Source: Niveibacterium umoris (lineage in GTDB: Bacteria > Pseudomonadota > Gammaproteobacteria > Burkholderiales > Rhodocyclaceae). From it: DNA of 64,000 nt. A program made the position numbers and the translations under genes. The stretch's first letter is position 1, and each line of letters starts with the position of its first letter. The notes beneath the pieces were generated by a model, which made no database searches, was not told where the DNA came from, and saw nothing but the letters and a program-made list of their open reading frames with translations. The DNA is taken from NCBI RefSeq assembly GCF_014197015.1, contig NZ_JACIET010000002.1, positions 558,001 to 622,000 of the forward strand, in the 5' to 3' direction. This document shows positions 1 through 10,490 of this stretch, in pieces.

Positions 1-2642
<2,642 letters not shown>

Positions 2643-2679
2643 GGCTAGCCTGGCTTTCTGATGCAGGAGGCGGGTATGG

Positions 2680-2695
2680 CTGTATAAAATAACAG
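2680..2695 (-). promoter_or_regulatory. LexA (SOS) box upstream of uvrA
   Basis: The sequence CTGTATAAAATAACAG fits the gammaproteobacterial/E. coli SOS operator pattern CTG-N10-CAG with an AT-rich core. It is centred about 45 bp before the uvrA start codon, where it would overlap the promoter. UvrA is a classic LexA target, so position and sequence agree. The remaining bases up to the gene at 2947 show no other feature I can support. Confidence 0.8.
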
Positions 2696-2946
2696 TTAAT
2701 TGCGCGATGCGCAGAAGCTGGCGCAGCCATCACCGGGAAGCCCGCCATGCTGGGCCGATCCGGCCAGCGCTTCAAGCCGGCGCAGTCAGGCGCCGCACAG
2801 ACGGCCGGCGAATTTTCGCTTACGGTGGCTGCGTCATCACCCTGTGCCGCCTGGACGTTGATGCCGTAAATGGCGGGAAGGTTCCGCACTCTGGGGCGGC
2901 GCCCGGGTGGGAACCCGCCAGAAACGAACCAACACGGGGGAAACGC

Positions 2947-3405
2947 ATGTCCTTCAAGCAATCACTCTGCGCCGTCGCGCTGGCGCTGGGCGCCGGCCAG
3001 GCGCTGGCCGCCGATGTCGGCGTGTCGATCAGCATCGGCCAGCCGGGCTTCTACGGCCAGATCGACATCGGCAACTTCCCGCAGCCGCGGGTGATCTATC
3101 CGCAGCCGGTGATCATCGACCGCGGACACAGCTACGGCGGGCCGGTGTACCTGCGCGTGCCCCCCGGCCACGAAAAACACTGGGAAAAGCATTGCGACGA
3201 ATACCGCGCCTGCGGACGCCCGGTCTTCTTCGTGCATGGCGACTGGTACGAACGGGAATATGTCCCGGCCTATCGCACCCGCTATGGCGATGGGGACCAT
3301 CACGGCGGTGACTACGACGATGAGCACGGTCACGGACACGGCAACGGGAAAGGCAACAGCCAGGGGAAGGGTAAAGGCCATGGCAAGGGCCACGGCGACG
3401 ACTGA
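2947..3405 (+). CDS. Secreted Gly/His/Lys-rich protein of unknown function
   Basis: A 152-residue exported protein. The start is the ATG at 2947, preceded by a GGGGGAAAC ribosome binding site; the longer frame upstream has no such site. Residues 1-22 form a signal peptide (MSFKQSLCAVALALGAGQALA, cleavage after ALA). The middle is rich in Pro, Tyr and Gly with repeated PQP motifs. The last 35 or so residues are a low-complexity tail of Asp, His, Gly and Lys (DHHGGDYDDEHGHGHG followed by GKG repeats), which could bind metal ions. It resembles small exported proteins common in Rhodocyclales and Burkholderiales, but no function is established. It runs toward the deacetylase gene on the other strand. 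Confidence 0.75.
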   Translation: MSFKQSLCAVALALGAGQALAADVGVSISIGQPGFYGQIDIGNFPQPRVIYPQPVIIDRGHSYGGPVYLRVPPGHEKHWEKHCDEYRACGRPVFFVHGDWYEREYVPAYRTRYGDGDHHGGDYDDEHGHGHGNGKGNSQGKGKGHGKGHGDD

Positions 3406-3420
3406 GGTCGCGGGCCGGAT

Positions 3421-4494
3421 TCAGTAGTAGCGCCAGCGACGCCAGCGCTGCTCGATGTCCCGCGCCAGGTTGGCCAGCGGGGCGTGGCGCAGCACCGGGA
3501 CGTCGCCGCCCAGCACCGCATCGCTCATGTCGGTGAAGCCGGTGGTGCGGATACCCGGCGTGCGGCTGAGCCAGCGGCAGAAGGCCTCGAAACGGCGCAC
3601 GACATAGGCGTCCGGCCGACCGCTCACCCGGTGCAGCATCTCATTGTTGTGCGACACAATGACGACCGGCCCCGACTGCGTGTCGGCGGCATGGCGTACC
3701 AAACGGGTAAGTTCGGCCAGTCCGCAGCCCCCAATCTGCGCCTGGCGGGCGCGCATTACCCATGGCACGACCTGCGCGATCGGTACTTCGATCAGGCCGT
3801 CGATGGCGCTCACCCGCGGCACGCGGTATTCGCCGAGATCCGGCCCCGATCTGCTCTCGCTGAGGTTGAGGCTGGAGTCGAAGCGGATGCCGTTTTCCGC
3901 CAGAAGCCCGAGGGTCTCGCGCCGGAAGTAGTAGCTGCCGGCGCGGAAGGCGATCGGCCGTGGGGCGCCGCAACCTTCGACAAGATCGAGCCCGAGCCGG
4001 ATCGCGGTGCGTTGTGCCTCAACCGGCAGGTCGGAGATGTTGCGGGTGCGGGCGAGCAGAGTGACGCCGCGGAACTGGCGGTCGCGCAGTTCATAGGCCC
4101 ATTCCGCATGCATGTGCAGCTGGACTTCCTGTCCGTGGCGCAGGATCAGTTCCACGATCTCGGCGAGGTAGCTTTCACCCACGCGCGCGGCGAACAGGGG
4201 CTCGACGAAGAAGACCGCGTGCAGCCCGTTCTCGCTCAGTATGCGAAGCGCCGCCTGCAGACCGGCGCCGGATTCGCGGGAGTGGCCGTAGATGCGCCGC
4301 CGGAATGCGGCCCCTACGGTGGCATCGACGTTGCCCCAGCCGTCGGCCCAGACCTCGACGTCGAAACCCAGCACGACGTCGGTGCACGGCGCATCCGCAC
4401 GCGGCGGGGAGACGCGGGTTACGGCCGGGCAAACGGGCGGCTGGGCTTTTGGCACAGTCATGCGCTTCTCGATGAGGGCTGCGGTGCTGGACAT
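3421..4494 (-). CDS. Polysaccharide deacetylase-like (CE4/NodB-type) protein
   Basis: About 357 residues from the ATG at 4494; a second candidate ATG at 4461 has a GAGAAG site, so the start is uncertain. The open frame extends further upstream, but that part looks non-coding. The fold pattern fits the polysaccharide deacetylase superfamily: an early acidic motif LGFDVEVWADGW with the presumed catalytic/metal Asp, then QLHMHAEW as the metal-binding histidine region, FRAGSYYFRRETLGLL as the substrate-binding Arg-Ala-Gly motif, and late VIVSHNNEM. Such enzymes remove acetyl groups from surface polysaccharides or are associated with capsule/exopolysaccharide loci. No signal peptide is visible, so it may act in the cytoplasm, and no polysaccharide genes adjoin it. 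The substrate is unknown. Confidence 0.75.
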   Translation of the reverse strand: MSSTAALIEKRMTVPKAQPPVCPAVTRVSPPRADAPCTDVVLGFDVEVWADGWGNVDATVGAAFRRRIYGHSRESGAGLQAALRILSENGLHAVFFVEPLFAARVGESYLAEIVELILRHGQEVQLHMHAEWAYELRDRQFRGVTLLARTRNISDLPVEAQRTAIRLGLDLVEGCGAPRPIAFRAGSYYFRRETLGLLAENGIRFDSSLNLSESRSGPDLGEYRVPRVSAIDGLIEVPIAQVVPWVMRARQAQIGGCGLAELTRLVRHAADTQSGPVVIVSHNNEMLHRVSGRPDAYVVRRFEAFCRWLSRTPGIRTTGFTDMSDAVLGGDVPVLRHAPLANLARDIEQRWRRWRYY

Positions 4495-4741
4495 CGCCTG
4501 CCTGTGGTCAGGTGAGCCGAATGGATCGACGGATTTCCCAACTTTAGGGAAATTGAAGACGCCGCAAGTGGAACTAATTGGCATTGCGGCGCGCTTCCCG
4601 ATGCGCGCGTGAGGGGCCCCGGGAAAAACACACGAACGCCGCACCCGGATTACGGGGAATGGGAAATGCACCCACGCGCTGCAAATGGCAGAACGCGCCT
4701 GTCAGGCATCCCGGTTTGCAGGCGTCAGGCGGCCGCCTGAG

Positions 4742-4768
4742 TCGTCAAAATCGTCAGAATCGTTACTG
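4742..4768. repeat. Three 9-bp direct repeats in an intergenic region
   Basis: TCGTCAAAA, TCGTCAGAA and TCGTTACTG follow each other without a gap. They lie in the gap between the deacetylase start (4494) and the ferredoxin gene (4848). No other feature is evident in this stretch. The repeat could be an operator or simple slippage; nothing else supports a function. Confidence 0.35.
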
Positions 4769-4847
4769 CCGTGACAGCGCCTTGCCGGCCCCGCGACACC
4801 CGTCGTGACGCGGGCTGCGCGATAATTGCCACTTTCGGAGATTGCGA

Positions 4848-5159
4848 ATGAGCTACTTCAAGCACCACGTCTTCTTTTGCTGCAACCAGCGCCCGGAGGG
4901 CGAAAGTTGCTGCGCCAACCACGGCGCGGTCGCACTGCAGACCTACGCGAAGGACCGCATCAAGGCACTGAAACTCAACGGGCCGGGCGAGGTCCGCATG
5001 AACAAGGCCGGCTGCCTGGACCGCTGCGACGAAGGGCCGGTGCTGGTGGTGTACCCGGACGAGACCTGGTACACCTACGTCGACAAATCTGACATCGATG
5101 AAATCATCGACTCGCACATCGTCGGCGGGAAGGTTGTGGAACGGCTGAAGCTCAAATGA
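4848..5159 (+). CDS. Thioredoxin-like (2Fe-2S) ferredoxin
   Basis: A 103-residue protein starting at the ATG at 4848 behind CGGAG; an in-frame TTG two codons earlier is less likely. Cysteines occur as CC at 11-12, CC at 21-22 and the pair C56-x3-C60 in AGCLDRCDEGP, the pattern of thioredoxin-fold [2Fe-2S] ferredoxins related to the NuoE subunit and to Azotobacter FeSII. Tyr-rich FYPDETWYTYV-type sequence toward the C-terminus is typical of the family. The role would be cytoplasmic electron transfer or cluster handling. The stop overlaps the ATG of the following hydrolase gene (ATGA), so the two are translationally coupled. Confidence 0.9.
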   Translation: MSYFKHHVFFCCNQRPEGESCCANHGAVALQTYAKDRIKALKLNGPGEVRMNKAGCLDRCDEGPVLVVYPDETWYTYVDKSDIDEIIDSHIVGGKVVERLKLK

Positions 5160-5800
5160 GGAAGGCACTTGCAACCGAAAAGCTGCTCGTCGATGGGCCG
5201 GCGGGCCAGATCGAGGTGCTGCGTGACACCCCCGAAGGCGCGCACGGGCTCGCGATCGTCGCCCACCCGCACCCGCTCTTCGGCGGCACCAACACCAACA
5301 AGGTCGCGCATACGCTGGCGCGCACGCTGCGCGATCTGGGCTATTGCACGCTGCGACCGAATTTTCGCGGCGTCGGCGAAAGCGCCGGTACGCACGACCA
5401 TGGCGACGGCGAATCCGGCGACCTGCTGGCGCTGATCGACTGGGCGCAGGCGCAGTACGGCGATGGCCCGCTGGTGCTGGCCGGGTTCTCCTTCGGCGCC
5501 TTCGTGCAGACCCGCGTTGCAAAACGGCTTGCCGCAGCCGGGCGGCCTGTGAAGCGGCTGATCCTGGTCGGCACCGCGTCGGGTTTCATCGAAGGCGCGC
5601 GCACCTACGACACCGAGGCGGTCACGCCCGACACCATCGTGATCCACGGCAATCGCGATGAAACGGTGCCGCTGGAAAACGTGCTGGCCTGGGCCGAGCC
5701 GCTGCAGGTGCCGGTGGTGGTGGTGCCGGGCGCGGACCATTTCTTCCACACCCGCCTTCACATCCTGCGCGACATCATCGTGCGCGCCTGGCGCGAGTAG
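5156..5800 (+). CDS. Alpha/beta hydrolase, small-serine-hydrolase type
   Basis: A 214-residue cytoplasmic hydrolase. The nucleophile elbow GFSFGA places Ser at 112, with Asp168 in GNRDETV and His195 in GADHFF completing the triad. The N-terminal AHPHPLFGGTNTNKV and RPNFRGVGES motifs are those of the family once annotated as CocE/NonD-like or DUF2920-type hydrolases found across proteobacteria. The substrate is unknown. It begins inside the stop codon of the ferredoxin gene and is followed 20 bp later by a glutathione S-transferase gene, so it belongs to a four-gene operon. Confidence 0.88.
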   Translation: MRKALATEKLLVDGPAGQIEVLRDTPEGAHGLAIVAHPHPLFGGTNTNKVAHTLARTLRDLGYCTLRPNFRGVGESAGTHDHGDGESGDLLALIDWAQAQYGDGPLVLAGFSFGAFVQTRVAKRLAAAGRPVKRLILVGTASGFIEGARTYDTEAVTPDTIVIHGNRDETVPLENVLAWAEPLQVPVVVVPGADHFFHTRLHILRDIIVRAWRE

Positions 5801-5820
5801 CACCCTTCCGGAGACCTCTC

Positions 5821-6429
5821 ATGCGACTGATCGCCTCGCTCACCAGCCCTTATGCCCGCAAGATCCGCGTGCTGCTGCACGAAAAGGGCCTGCCCTTCGC
5901 GCTGATTCCCGACAACCCGCACGAGCCGGCGAACATGGTCAGCCAGCACAACCCGCTCGGCAAGGTGCCAGCGCTGATCGCGGACGATGGCCGCGCGTGG
6001 TTCGATTCGCCGGTGATCGCGGAGTACCTCGAAACGCTCGCCGCCGCGCCCTACTTCCTGCCGGCCGATCGCCTCGCGGCGGTCGAGGTGAAACAGGTGG
6101 AAGCGCTCGCCGACGGCATTACCGATGCCGGCGTGCTGGTGCTGCTCGAAGCTCGTCGCCCCGCCGCTCAGCAGAGCGAGGCCTGGCGCGCGCGGCACTG
6201 GGGCAAGGTGGAACACGGCCTCGCCGCACTCGACACCGCCATCGCCGGCCGTGACTGGTTCGTCGGCAGCGGAATGACGCTGGCCGACATTGCCGTCGGC
6301 TGCATGTGGGGCTGGCTCAACTTCCGCTTTCCGCAGGCGGATCTGGCGTCGCGCTATCCGGCCCTGGCCGCCTGGGGTGCCATGCTGCTTGCACGCCCGG
6401 CCTTCGTGCAAACGCAACCGCCGGCATGA
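5821..6429 (+). CDS. Glutathione S-transferase family protein (YibF-like)
   Basis: A 202-residue protein with the thioredoxin-like N-terminal GST domain (SLTSPYARKIRVLLHEKGL, with NPLGKVPAL and the glutathione-binding DSPVIAEYLE) and an all-helical C-terminal domain containing the conserved GMTLADIAVG helix-capping motif. This sequence style matches the E. coli YibF group. It may conjugate or reduce small electrophiles using glutathione; the actual substrate is not known. The stop codon overlaps the ATG of the RidA-like gene (ATGA), showing coupling. Confidence 0.9.
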   Translation: MRLIASLTSPYARKIRVLLHEKGLPFALIPDNPHEPANMVSQHNPLGKVPALIADDGRAWFDSPVIAEYLETLAAAPYFLPADRLAAVEVKQVEALADGITDAGVLVLLEARRPAAQQSEAWRARHWGKVEHGLAALDTAIAGRDWFVGSGMTLADIAVGCMWGWLNFRFPQADLASRYPALAAWGAMLLARPAFVQTQPPA

Positions 6430-6923
6430 GTACGTCCGCACCCTCGAGCCGCGACGAGACCCTGCGGCAGCTGGCAGCGGAAGTCGGACTCGACATCGAC
6501 ACGCCCTTCCGCGCAGTGCCACGCTACGAAGTGGCGGTGCTTCATGCCGAGACGCTCTACATCAGCGGCCAGATCCCGCGCGTCGGCGACCAGCTCGCGG
6601 TGTGCGGCCGCGCAGGTGAGGTGTCGCTGGAGGATGCCCGTCGCGCCGCCCGCATCTGCGTGCTGCGCGCATTGGCGATCGCGCGCCAGCAAATCGGTTC
6701 GCTGGATCGCCTCGTGCGGGTGCTGCGGATGAACGTGTTCGTGCAATCGGCAGCCGATTTCACACAGCAGAGCGAGGTCGCCGACGCCGCGTCGGACATC
6801 CTGTATGCGCTGCTGGCACCGGATGGCGGCCACACCCGAACCTCGGTCGGCGTCGCGCAGTTGCCGAAGGACGCGACGGTCGAAATCGATCTCACCGCGG
6901 CGGTTCGGCCCAGCGTGGCCTGA
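6426..6923 (+). CDS. RidA family protein (YjgF/YER057c/UK114-like)
   Basis: 165 residues from the ATG at 6426, which overlaps the preceding stop; the longer upstream frame runs inside the GST gene. The RidA fold is shown by LYISGQIPRVGDQL, ARICVLRALAIARQQIGSLDRLVRVLRMNVFVQ and TRTSVGVAQLPKDATVEID. Classic RidA enzymes hydrolyse reactive enamines/imines from PLP enzymes with a conserved Arg in the C-terminal part; TRTSVGVAQLP carries an Arg in the right region. This one belongs to the longer subgroup (often annotated as DUF1969-like or RidA subfamily). It ends only 6 bp from the convergent HD-GYP gene. Confidence 0.9.
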   Translation: MSTSAPSSRDETLRQLAAEVGLDIDTPFRAVPRYEVAVLHAETLYISGQIPRVGDQLAVCGRAGEVSLEDARRAARICVLRALAIARQQIGSLDRLVRVLRMNVFVQSAADFTQQSEVADAASDILYALLAPDGGHTRTSVGVAQLPKDATVEIDLTAAVRPSVA

Positions 6924-6929
6924 GACGTC

Positions 6930-8162
6930 TCAGTGCAGCGCGCTGGCCGCCGCGCCGCGCGCGATGGCCAGCGAGGCCGCGCAATCGGCGTCGAGCAGGC
7001 CGACGACCTCACCATCGAGCAAACCATTGGCGACCAGCTTCTGAAGGTGCGCCATCACCGCATCGTCCGGCATCGAGCCGCGGTAGGGCCGGTTCTGCAC
7101 CAGCGCCTGAGCGATGTCGGCCACCGCGATGATGCGGGCCGGGAGCGGAATCTCGCCGGCTTCGAAGTGGAAGGGGTAGCCCGAGCCGTCGAGCTTTTCG
7201 TGATGGCACGAGGCCCACAGTGCGATGTCGTCGAAGCCGCGGATCGCGCTGAGGATCTGGTAGGTCTCGAAGCTGTGGCAAAGCATCGAGGCGCGCTGTT
7301 GCGGATCGAGCGGCCCCGGCTTTTCGAGCACCTCGTCCGGCACCCGCAACTTGCCGATATCGTGCAGCAGGGCGGCGATTTCGATGCGTGCGCAGGTCGG
7401 CTGATCGAGCCCGGCGCGCTGCGCCAGATGCAGTGCGAGACGGGCAACGCCGAGCGAGTGTTCAGCGGTGAACGGGCTCTTGGCGTCGACGATCTGCGAG
7501 AAGGCGCGCGCCAGCGCGAGCATGCCGGCCAGGTCGAGTTCGCCTTGCAGGCTCTCTGCGGCAGCGTGGTTCAGGTAGCGGGTGAGGTGGCGCCGCTCCA
7601 GCGTGAGCCAGAATGCCTCGCGGCGCGAGACGGCGAGGAAGGCATCGACCAGTGCGGGGCAGAACTCGCGCCCTGAAGCCGCAGCGATCCGCTGGCGGCT
7701 CGCTTCCTTGGCCAGCAGGTAGTCGGGCGCGCCGTAGCTGGGTGCGGTCAGCGCGTCGACGCGGTCGACCAGATAGATCAGATTGGCGTCGCGTGCCACG
7801 TCCGGATCGAGCCCTGGCGGCATCGCCGACCAGTGGGTGTGGTGCCAGCGCACGATCGGCGCGAGATCGGCCAGCACCGGAATACTCGCCAGCAGTGCCT
7901 CGCCGAGCACGCAGTGCGCCTGCGCGCCGTGCCAGTCGAATTCGTTCACCAGGTTGGCATGCACCCGGGTGGAGGAAACACCGCAGTCGTGCAGCATGCC
8001 GGCGTGCAGCAGGCGCCAGCGGTGGGCCGTGTCGTAGCCCAGCTCGCGCGCGCATTCGGCCGCCATCACCGCGACCCGCCTGCCATGCAGGTCGTCGTCG
8101 ACACCGACAAGATCGACGGCCTCGGACAAGGCAAACACCATATCCGCGAGCATCACCTGCAT
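6930..8162 (-). CDS. HD-GYP protein with two HD modules, probable c-di-GMP phosphodiesterase
   Basis: 410 residues from the ATG at 8162, chosen for its strong GGGAGGG ribosome binding site; the frame is open 30 codons further. An N-terminal HD-like module has HAGMLHDCG (HD at 58-59) with HHTHW near 107-111. A second, canonical HD-GYP module has EHSLGVARLA, AALLHDIGKLRVPDEVL (HD at 267-268) and HHEKLDGSGYP at about 320-330. HD-GYP proteins hydrolyse cyclic di-GMP in the cytoplasm. The second module keeps the metal and GYP motifs, so activity is plausible. No membrane segment or receiver domain is visible. It is divergent from the smaller HD-GYP gene at 8318. Confidence 0.88.
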   Translation of the reverse strand: MQVMLADMVFALSEAVDLVGVDDDLHGRRVAVMAAECARELGYDTAHRWRLLHAGMLHDCGVSSTRVHANLVNEFDWHGAQAHCVLGEALLASIPVLADLAPIVRWHHTHWSAMPPGLDPDVARDANLIYLVDRVDALTAPSYGAPDYLLAKEASRQRIAAASGREFCPALVDAFLAVSRREAFWLTLERRHLTRYLNHAAAESLQGELDLAGMLALARAFSQIVDAKSPFTAEHSLGVARLALHLAQRAGLDQPTCARIEIAALLHDIGKLRVPDEVLEKPGPLDPQQRASMLCHSFETYQILSAIRGFDDIALWASCHHEKLDGSGYPFHFEAGEIPLPARIIAVADIAQALVQNRPYRGSMPDDAVMAHLQKLVANGLLDGEVVGLLDADCAASLAIARGAAASALH

Positions 8163-8317
8163 GTGTCCCTCCCGATTGCGGTGGCGGCCGTGCCCGGCCC
8201 ATACCCCATTACAGCATGCGAAAGTCGCGTCGGCCGGGCATTTGCGGCTCAATCCCGAACCCGGTCGCGCTTTGCAGCGTGTAATCTCCCACCATCAGCC
8301 GCTCCCCCCACCGAAAC

Positions 8318-8908
8318 ATGCGTCACGATCCGATCACCCACCGCGTCACCCGGACCCTGGTCACCGCCCTGGGCGAGCGGGACGAAGGCACCCGCGCGCA
8401 CTGCGAGCGGGTGGTCGCGCTGGCCGACCTGCTCGGTCGCAGTTGCGGCCTTGACGGGCGCGATCTGCGCGTGTTGCACAGCGCCGCCTGCCTGCACGAC
8501 ATCGGCAAGCTCGGCATTCCGGATCATGTGCTGCACAATCCGGGGCCGCTCGACGCCGAGTCCTGGGCGACGATGCGCACCCACCCCGAGCGCGGCCAGC
8601 GCATTCTTGCGTCGCTGGGCGTATCGCGTGCCGACTCGGTCGGTCTGGCGATCCGCCACCATCACGAACAGTTCGACGGGCAGGGTTACCCCGACCGGCT
8701 CGCCGGCGAGGCGATCCCGGTGGTGTCACGCATCATCGCGATGGCCGATACCTACGACGCAATCGCGACCCGACGGGTGTATCGCGACGCGCAACCGCAC
8801 CACTCGACGATGGCAACCATGGAGCAGGAGCGTGGCGTGAAGCTCGACCCCTGGTTGTTCGACCGCTTCGCCCGGCTGATCGAGCGCAGCCCCTTGCGGG
8901 CGATGTAG
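8318..8908 (+). CDS. Single-domain HD-GYP protein, probable c-di-GMP phosphodiesterase
   Basis: 196 residues, essentially only the HD-GYP domain: AHCERVVALADLL, ACLHDIGKLGIPDHVL (HD at 60-61), HHHEQFDGQGYPDRLAGEAIP (115-130) and MADTYDAIATRRVYR. All recognised metal-binding residues and the GYP motif are present, so catalysis on cyclic di-GMP is plausible. There is no sensory or receiver domain, suggesting either a partner protein or control by expression alone. It is transcribed away from the two-module HD-GYP gene across a 155-bp gap that must hold both promoters. Confidence 0.88.
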   Translation: MRHDPITHRVTRTLVTALGERDEGTRAHCERVVALADLLGRSCGLDGRDLRVLHSAACLHDIGKLGIPDHVLHNPGPLDAESWATMRTHPERGQRILASLGVSRADSVGLAIRHHHEQFDGQGYPDRLAGEAIPVVSRIIAMADTYDAIATRRVYRDAQPHHSTMATMEQERGVKLDPWLFDRFARLIERSPLRAM

Positions 8909-8911
8909 CGT

Positions 8912-9097
8912 TCAGCGGAAGTGTGCGTCCGCCGGGTGGCGGGCGCGCCAGGCGGTGATCTGCCGCTCGAACTCGGCACGCTCTGCGTTGTAGCGGGTCC
9001 ACACGCATTGCTCGCCGCAGCCGCTCTCGCAGCATTCTCCATCGTGCGGCGGTTCGGGGGGCTCAGGTTGCGGGTCGAAAACGTCGTCGTGGGTCAC
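8912..9097 (-). CDS. Small Cys-rich oxidoreductase-like domain protein
   Basis: A 61-residue protein with a GTG start. It matches the short oxidoreductase-like N-terminal family (PF09791 as I recall): Pro-rich EPPEPPHDGECC, then CGEQCVWTRYNAERAEFERQ. Several Cys residues (ECCESGCGEQC) suggest a metal or redox role, but no function is established. It ends 3 bp from the convergent HD-GYP gene and so may share a termination zone with it. The small size fits the family. Confidence 0.75.
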   Translation of the reverse strand: MTHDDVFDPQPEPPEPPHDGECCESGCGEQCVWTRYNAERAEFERQITAWRARHPADAHFR

Positions 9098-9168
9098 GGT
9101 GCGAGAAGTGAATGTGCCGGCAGCGCGAAGCTTACCGGCACGGGGTCATCAATGCGCGGCGCGCCGGA

Positions 9169-10410
9169 TCAAGGCGTGCAGGCGGCGAGCGCGAGCTGCC
9201 TGATCCAGTCGTTCACCACGCTCAGCGCTTCGATGTGGTTGGTCTGGCGACCGACCACCGGCATTGTCTGCGACGCCCCGACATGGCTCATGCGGTAGAG
9301 CAGGATCGAGGTCTCCGGGCTGCCCGGGTTGATGTCGTACTTGTAGCCGGGTTGGCCGGTACCAACGTAAGCGAGCGGAATCTTGCACACGCCCCAGGTA
9401 TCGGTGGCAGTCGCGTTGCCGATGTTGTCGTAGTTCAGCAGCAGGCCCGACTGCGACGCATAGCCCTTGCTGTTGTGGCAGTGCGCGCAGTTCACGTCGA
9501 GGTAGGCGCTGGCGCGCTGATCGAGCGTCTTCGTCGTGTCCTTCCAGTCGGCGCTGGCCGGCGCATTGCCCACGCCGGTGAAGCCCGACAGCAGCTTCAG
9601 ATCGTCGAGATGGGTGAGCTGGTTGGCGACCGTGCCATTGCCGTAGTCGTACATCTTGTTGAGGTTGCGTGCCTTGGGCCCGATCGGCGTCGTCGAACCG
9701 CTGCCATTGCTCTTGGCGGCGTGGCATTGCTGGCAGGTCTGTGAATTGGGCACGGCGTAGGTGAACTTCTGGCTCGCGCCGACATCGGGCACCAGTTCCA
9801 TCGAGATGTACTTGCCCTGGGTGGTCAGCGTCGCATCCTTCTGGTCGTCGTCCCACACATAGGGCAGGCCCGCCCACGAGCCATCGGCCTGGCGCACCAG
9901 GAGGCGCGTCTCGATCAGCCGATAGGCGGACATGTCGATGGTCGCGCCCTGCACCGCCTGGGTCTTTTGTGCGACCGGCAGGTAGGCCGCATCGGTGCCG
10001 GTCGCCTTCGGGTAGTAGAAGGTCTTCGCGAGCACGGTGCCGATCGGGAAGTCGAGCGGATCGTTCGGCGCGCTGGTGTAGCCGATGGTTTTGCCGGCCG
10101 GCACGTAGAGCGCGCGCAACTTGAAGGCGTAGTCGGTGAACAGCGTGGAATTGAGGTCGAAGGGCACCATCGCGCTGTTGAGCGACAGCGTGTTTCCGCT
10201 CAGCTTGACCAGGTTCCAGGCCGACAGCTTGGCGGGCGCCTTGGCCGCTTCATACACGGTCGGCGTCGTCGCGACCGGCGGCGGCGTGGTGCCGGTGCCG
10301 GGATTCGACGGGGCATCGCCGCCGCCTCCACCACAGCCGGCGAGGAGGACACTGGCCGCAAACGTGGCGACCACGGCCGATGACTTGATGCTGCTGAATA
10401 GGTTGTTCAT
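9169..10410 (-). CDS. Diheme c-type cytochrome lipoprotein (SO_2930/HNE_0200-like)
   Basis: 413 residues from the ATG at 10410; a TTG two codons upstream is also open. The lipobox LLAGC places the lipid-bearing Cys at 26, followed by a Gly/Pro/Thr linker, so it is anchored at the cell envelope. Two heme-binding motifs are visible: CQQCH at 226-230 and CAHCH at 308-312. Family knowledge (TIGR03806-type proteins) is that it occurs as a pair with a parallel beta-helix lipoprotein, which is exactly the gene 80 bp upstream. The substrate or electron partner of the pair is unknown. The pair is probably co-transcribed under TetR control. Confidence 0.88.
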   Translation of the reverse strand: MNNLFSSIKSSAVVATFAASVLLAGCGGGGGDAPSNPGTGTTPPPVATTPTVYEAAKAPAKLSAWNLVKLSGNTLSLNSAMVPFDLNSTLFTDYAFKLRALYVPAGKTIGYTSAPNDPLDFPIGTVLAKTFYYPKATGTDAAYLPVAQKTQAVQGATIDMSAYRLIETRLLVRQADGSWAGLPYVWDDDQKDATLTTQGKYISMELVPDVGASQKFTYAVPNSQTCQQCHAAKSNGSGSTTPIGPKARNLNKMYDYGNGTVANQLTHLDDLKLLSGFTGVGNAPASADWKDTTKTLDQRASAYLDVNCAHCHNSKGYASQSGLLLNYDNIGNATATDTWGVCKIPLAYVGTGQPGYKYDINPGSPETSILLYRMSHVGASQTMPVVGRQTNHIEALSVVNDWIRQLALAACTP

Positions 10411-10490
10411 GTTCAATCACCCGAGGCAAGGAATGGGGGAACGCCGTCCGGGCGCGCCCCGCAAGGTGAAATGGGTCTGCTGACGGCCGC

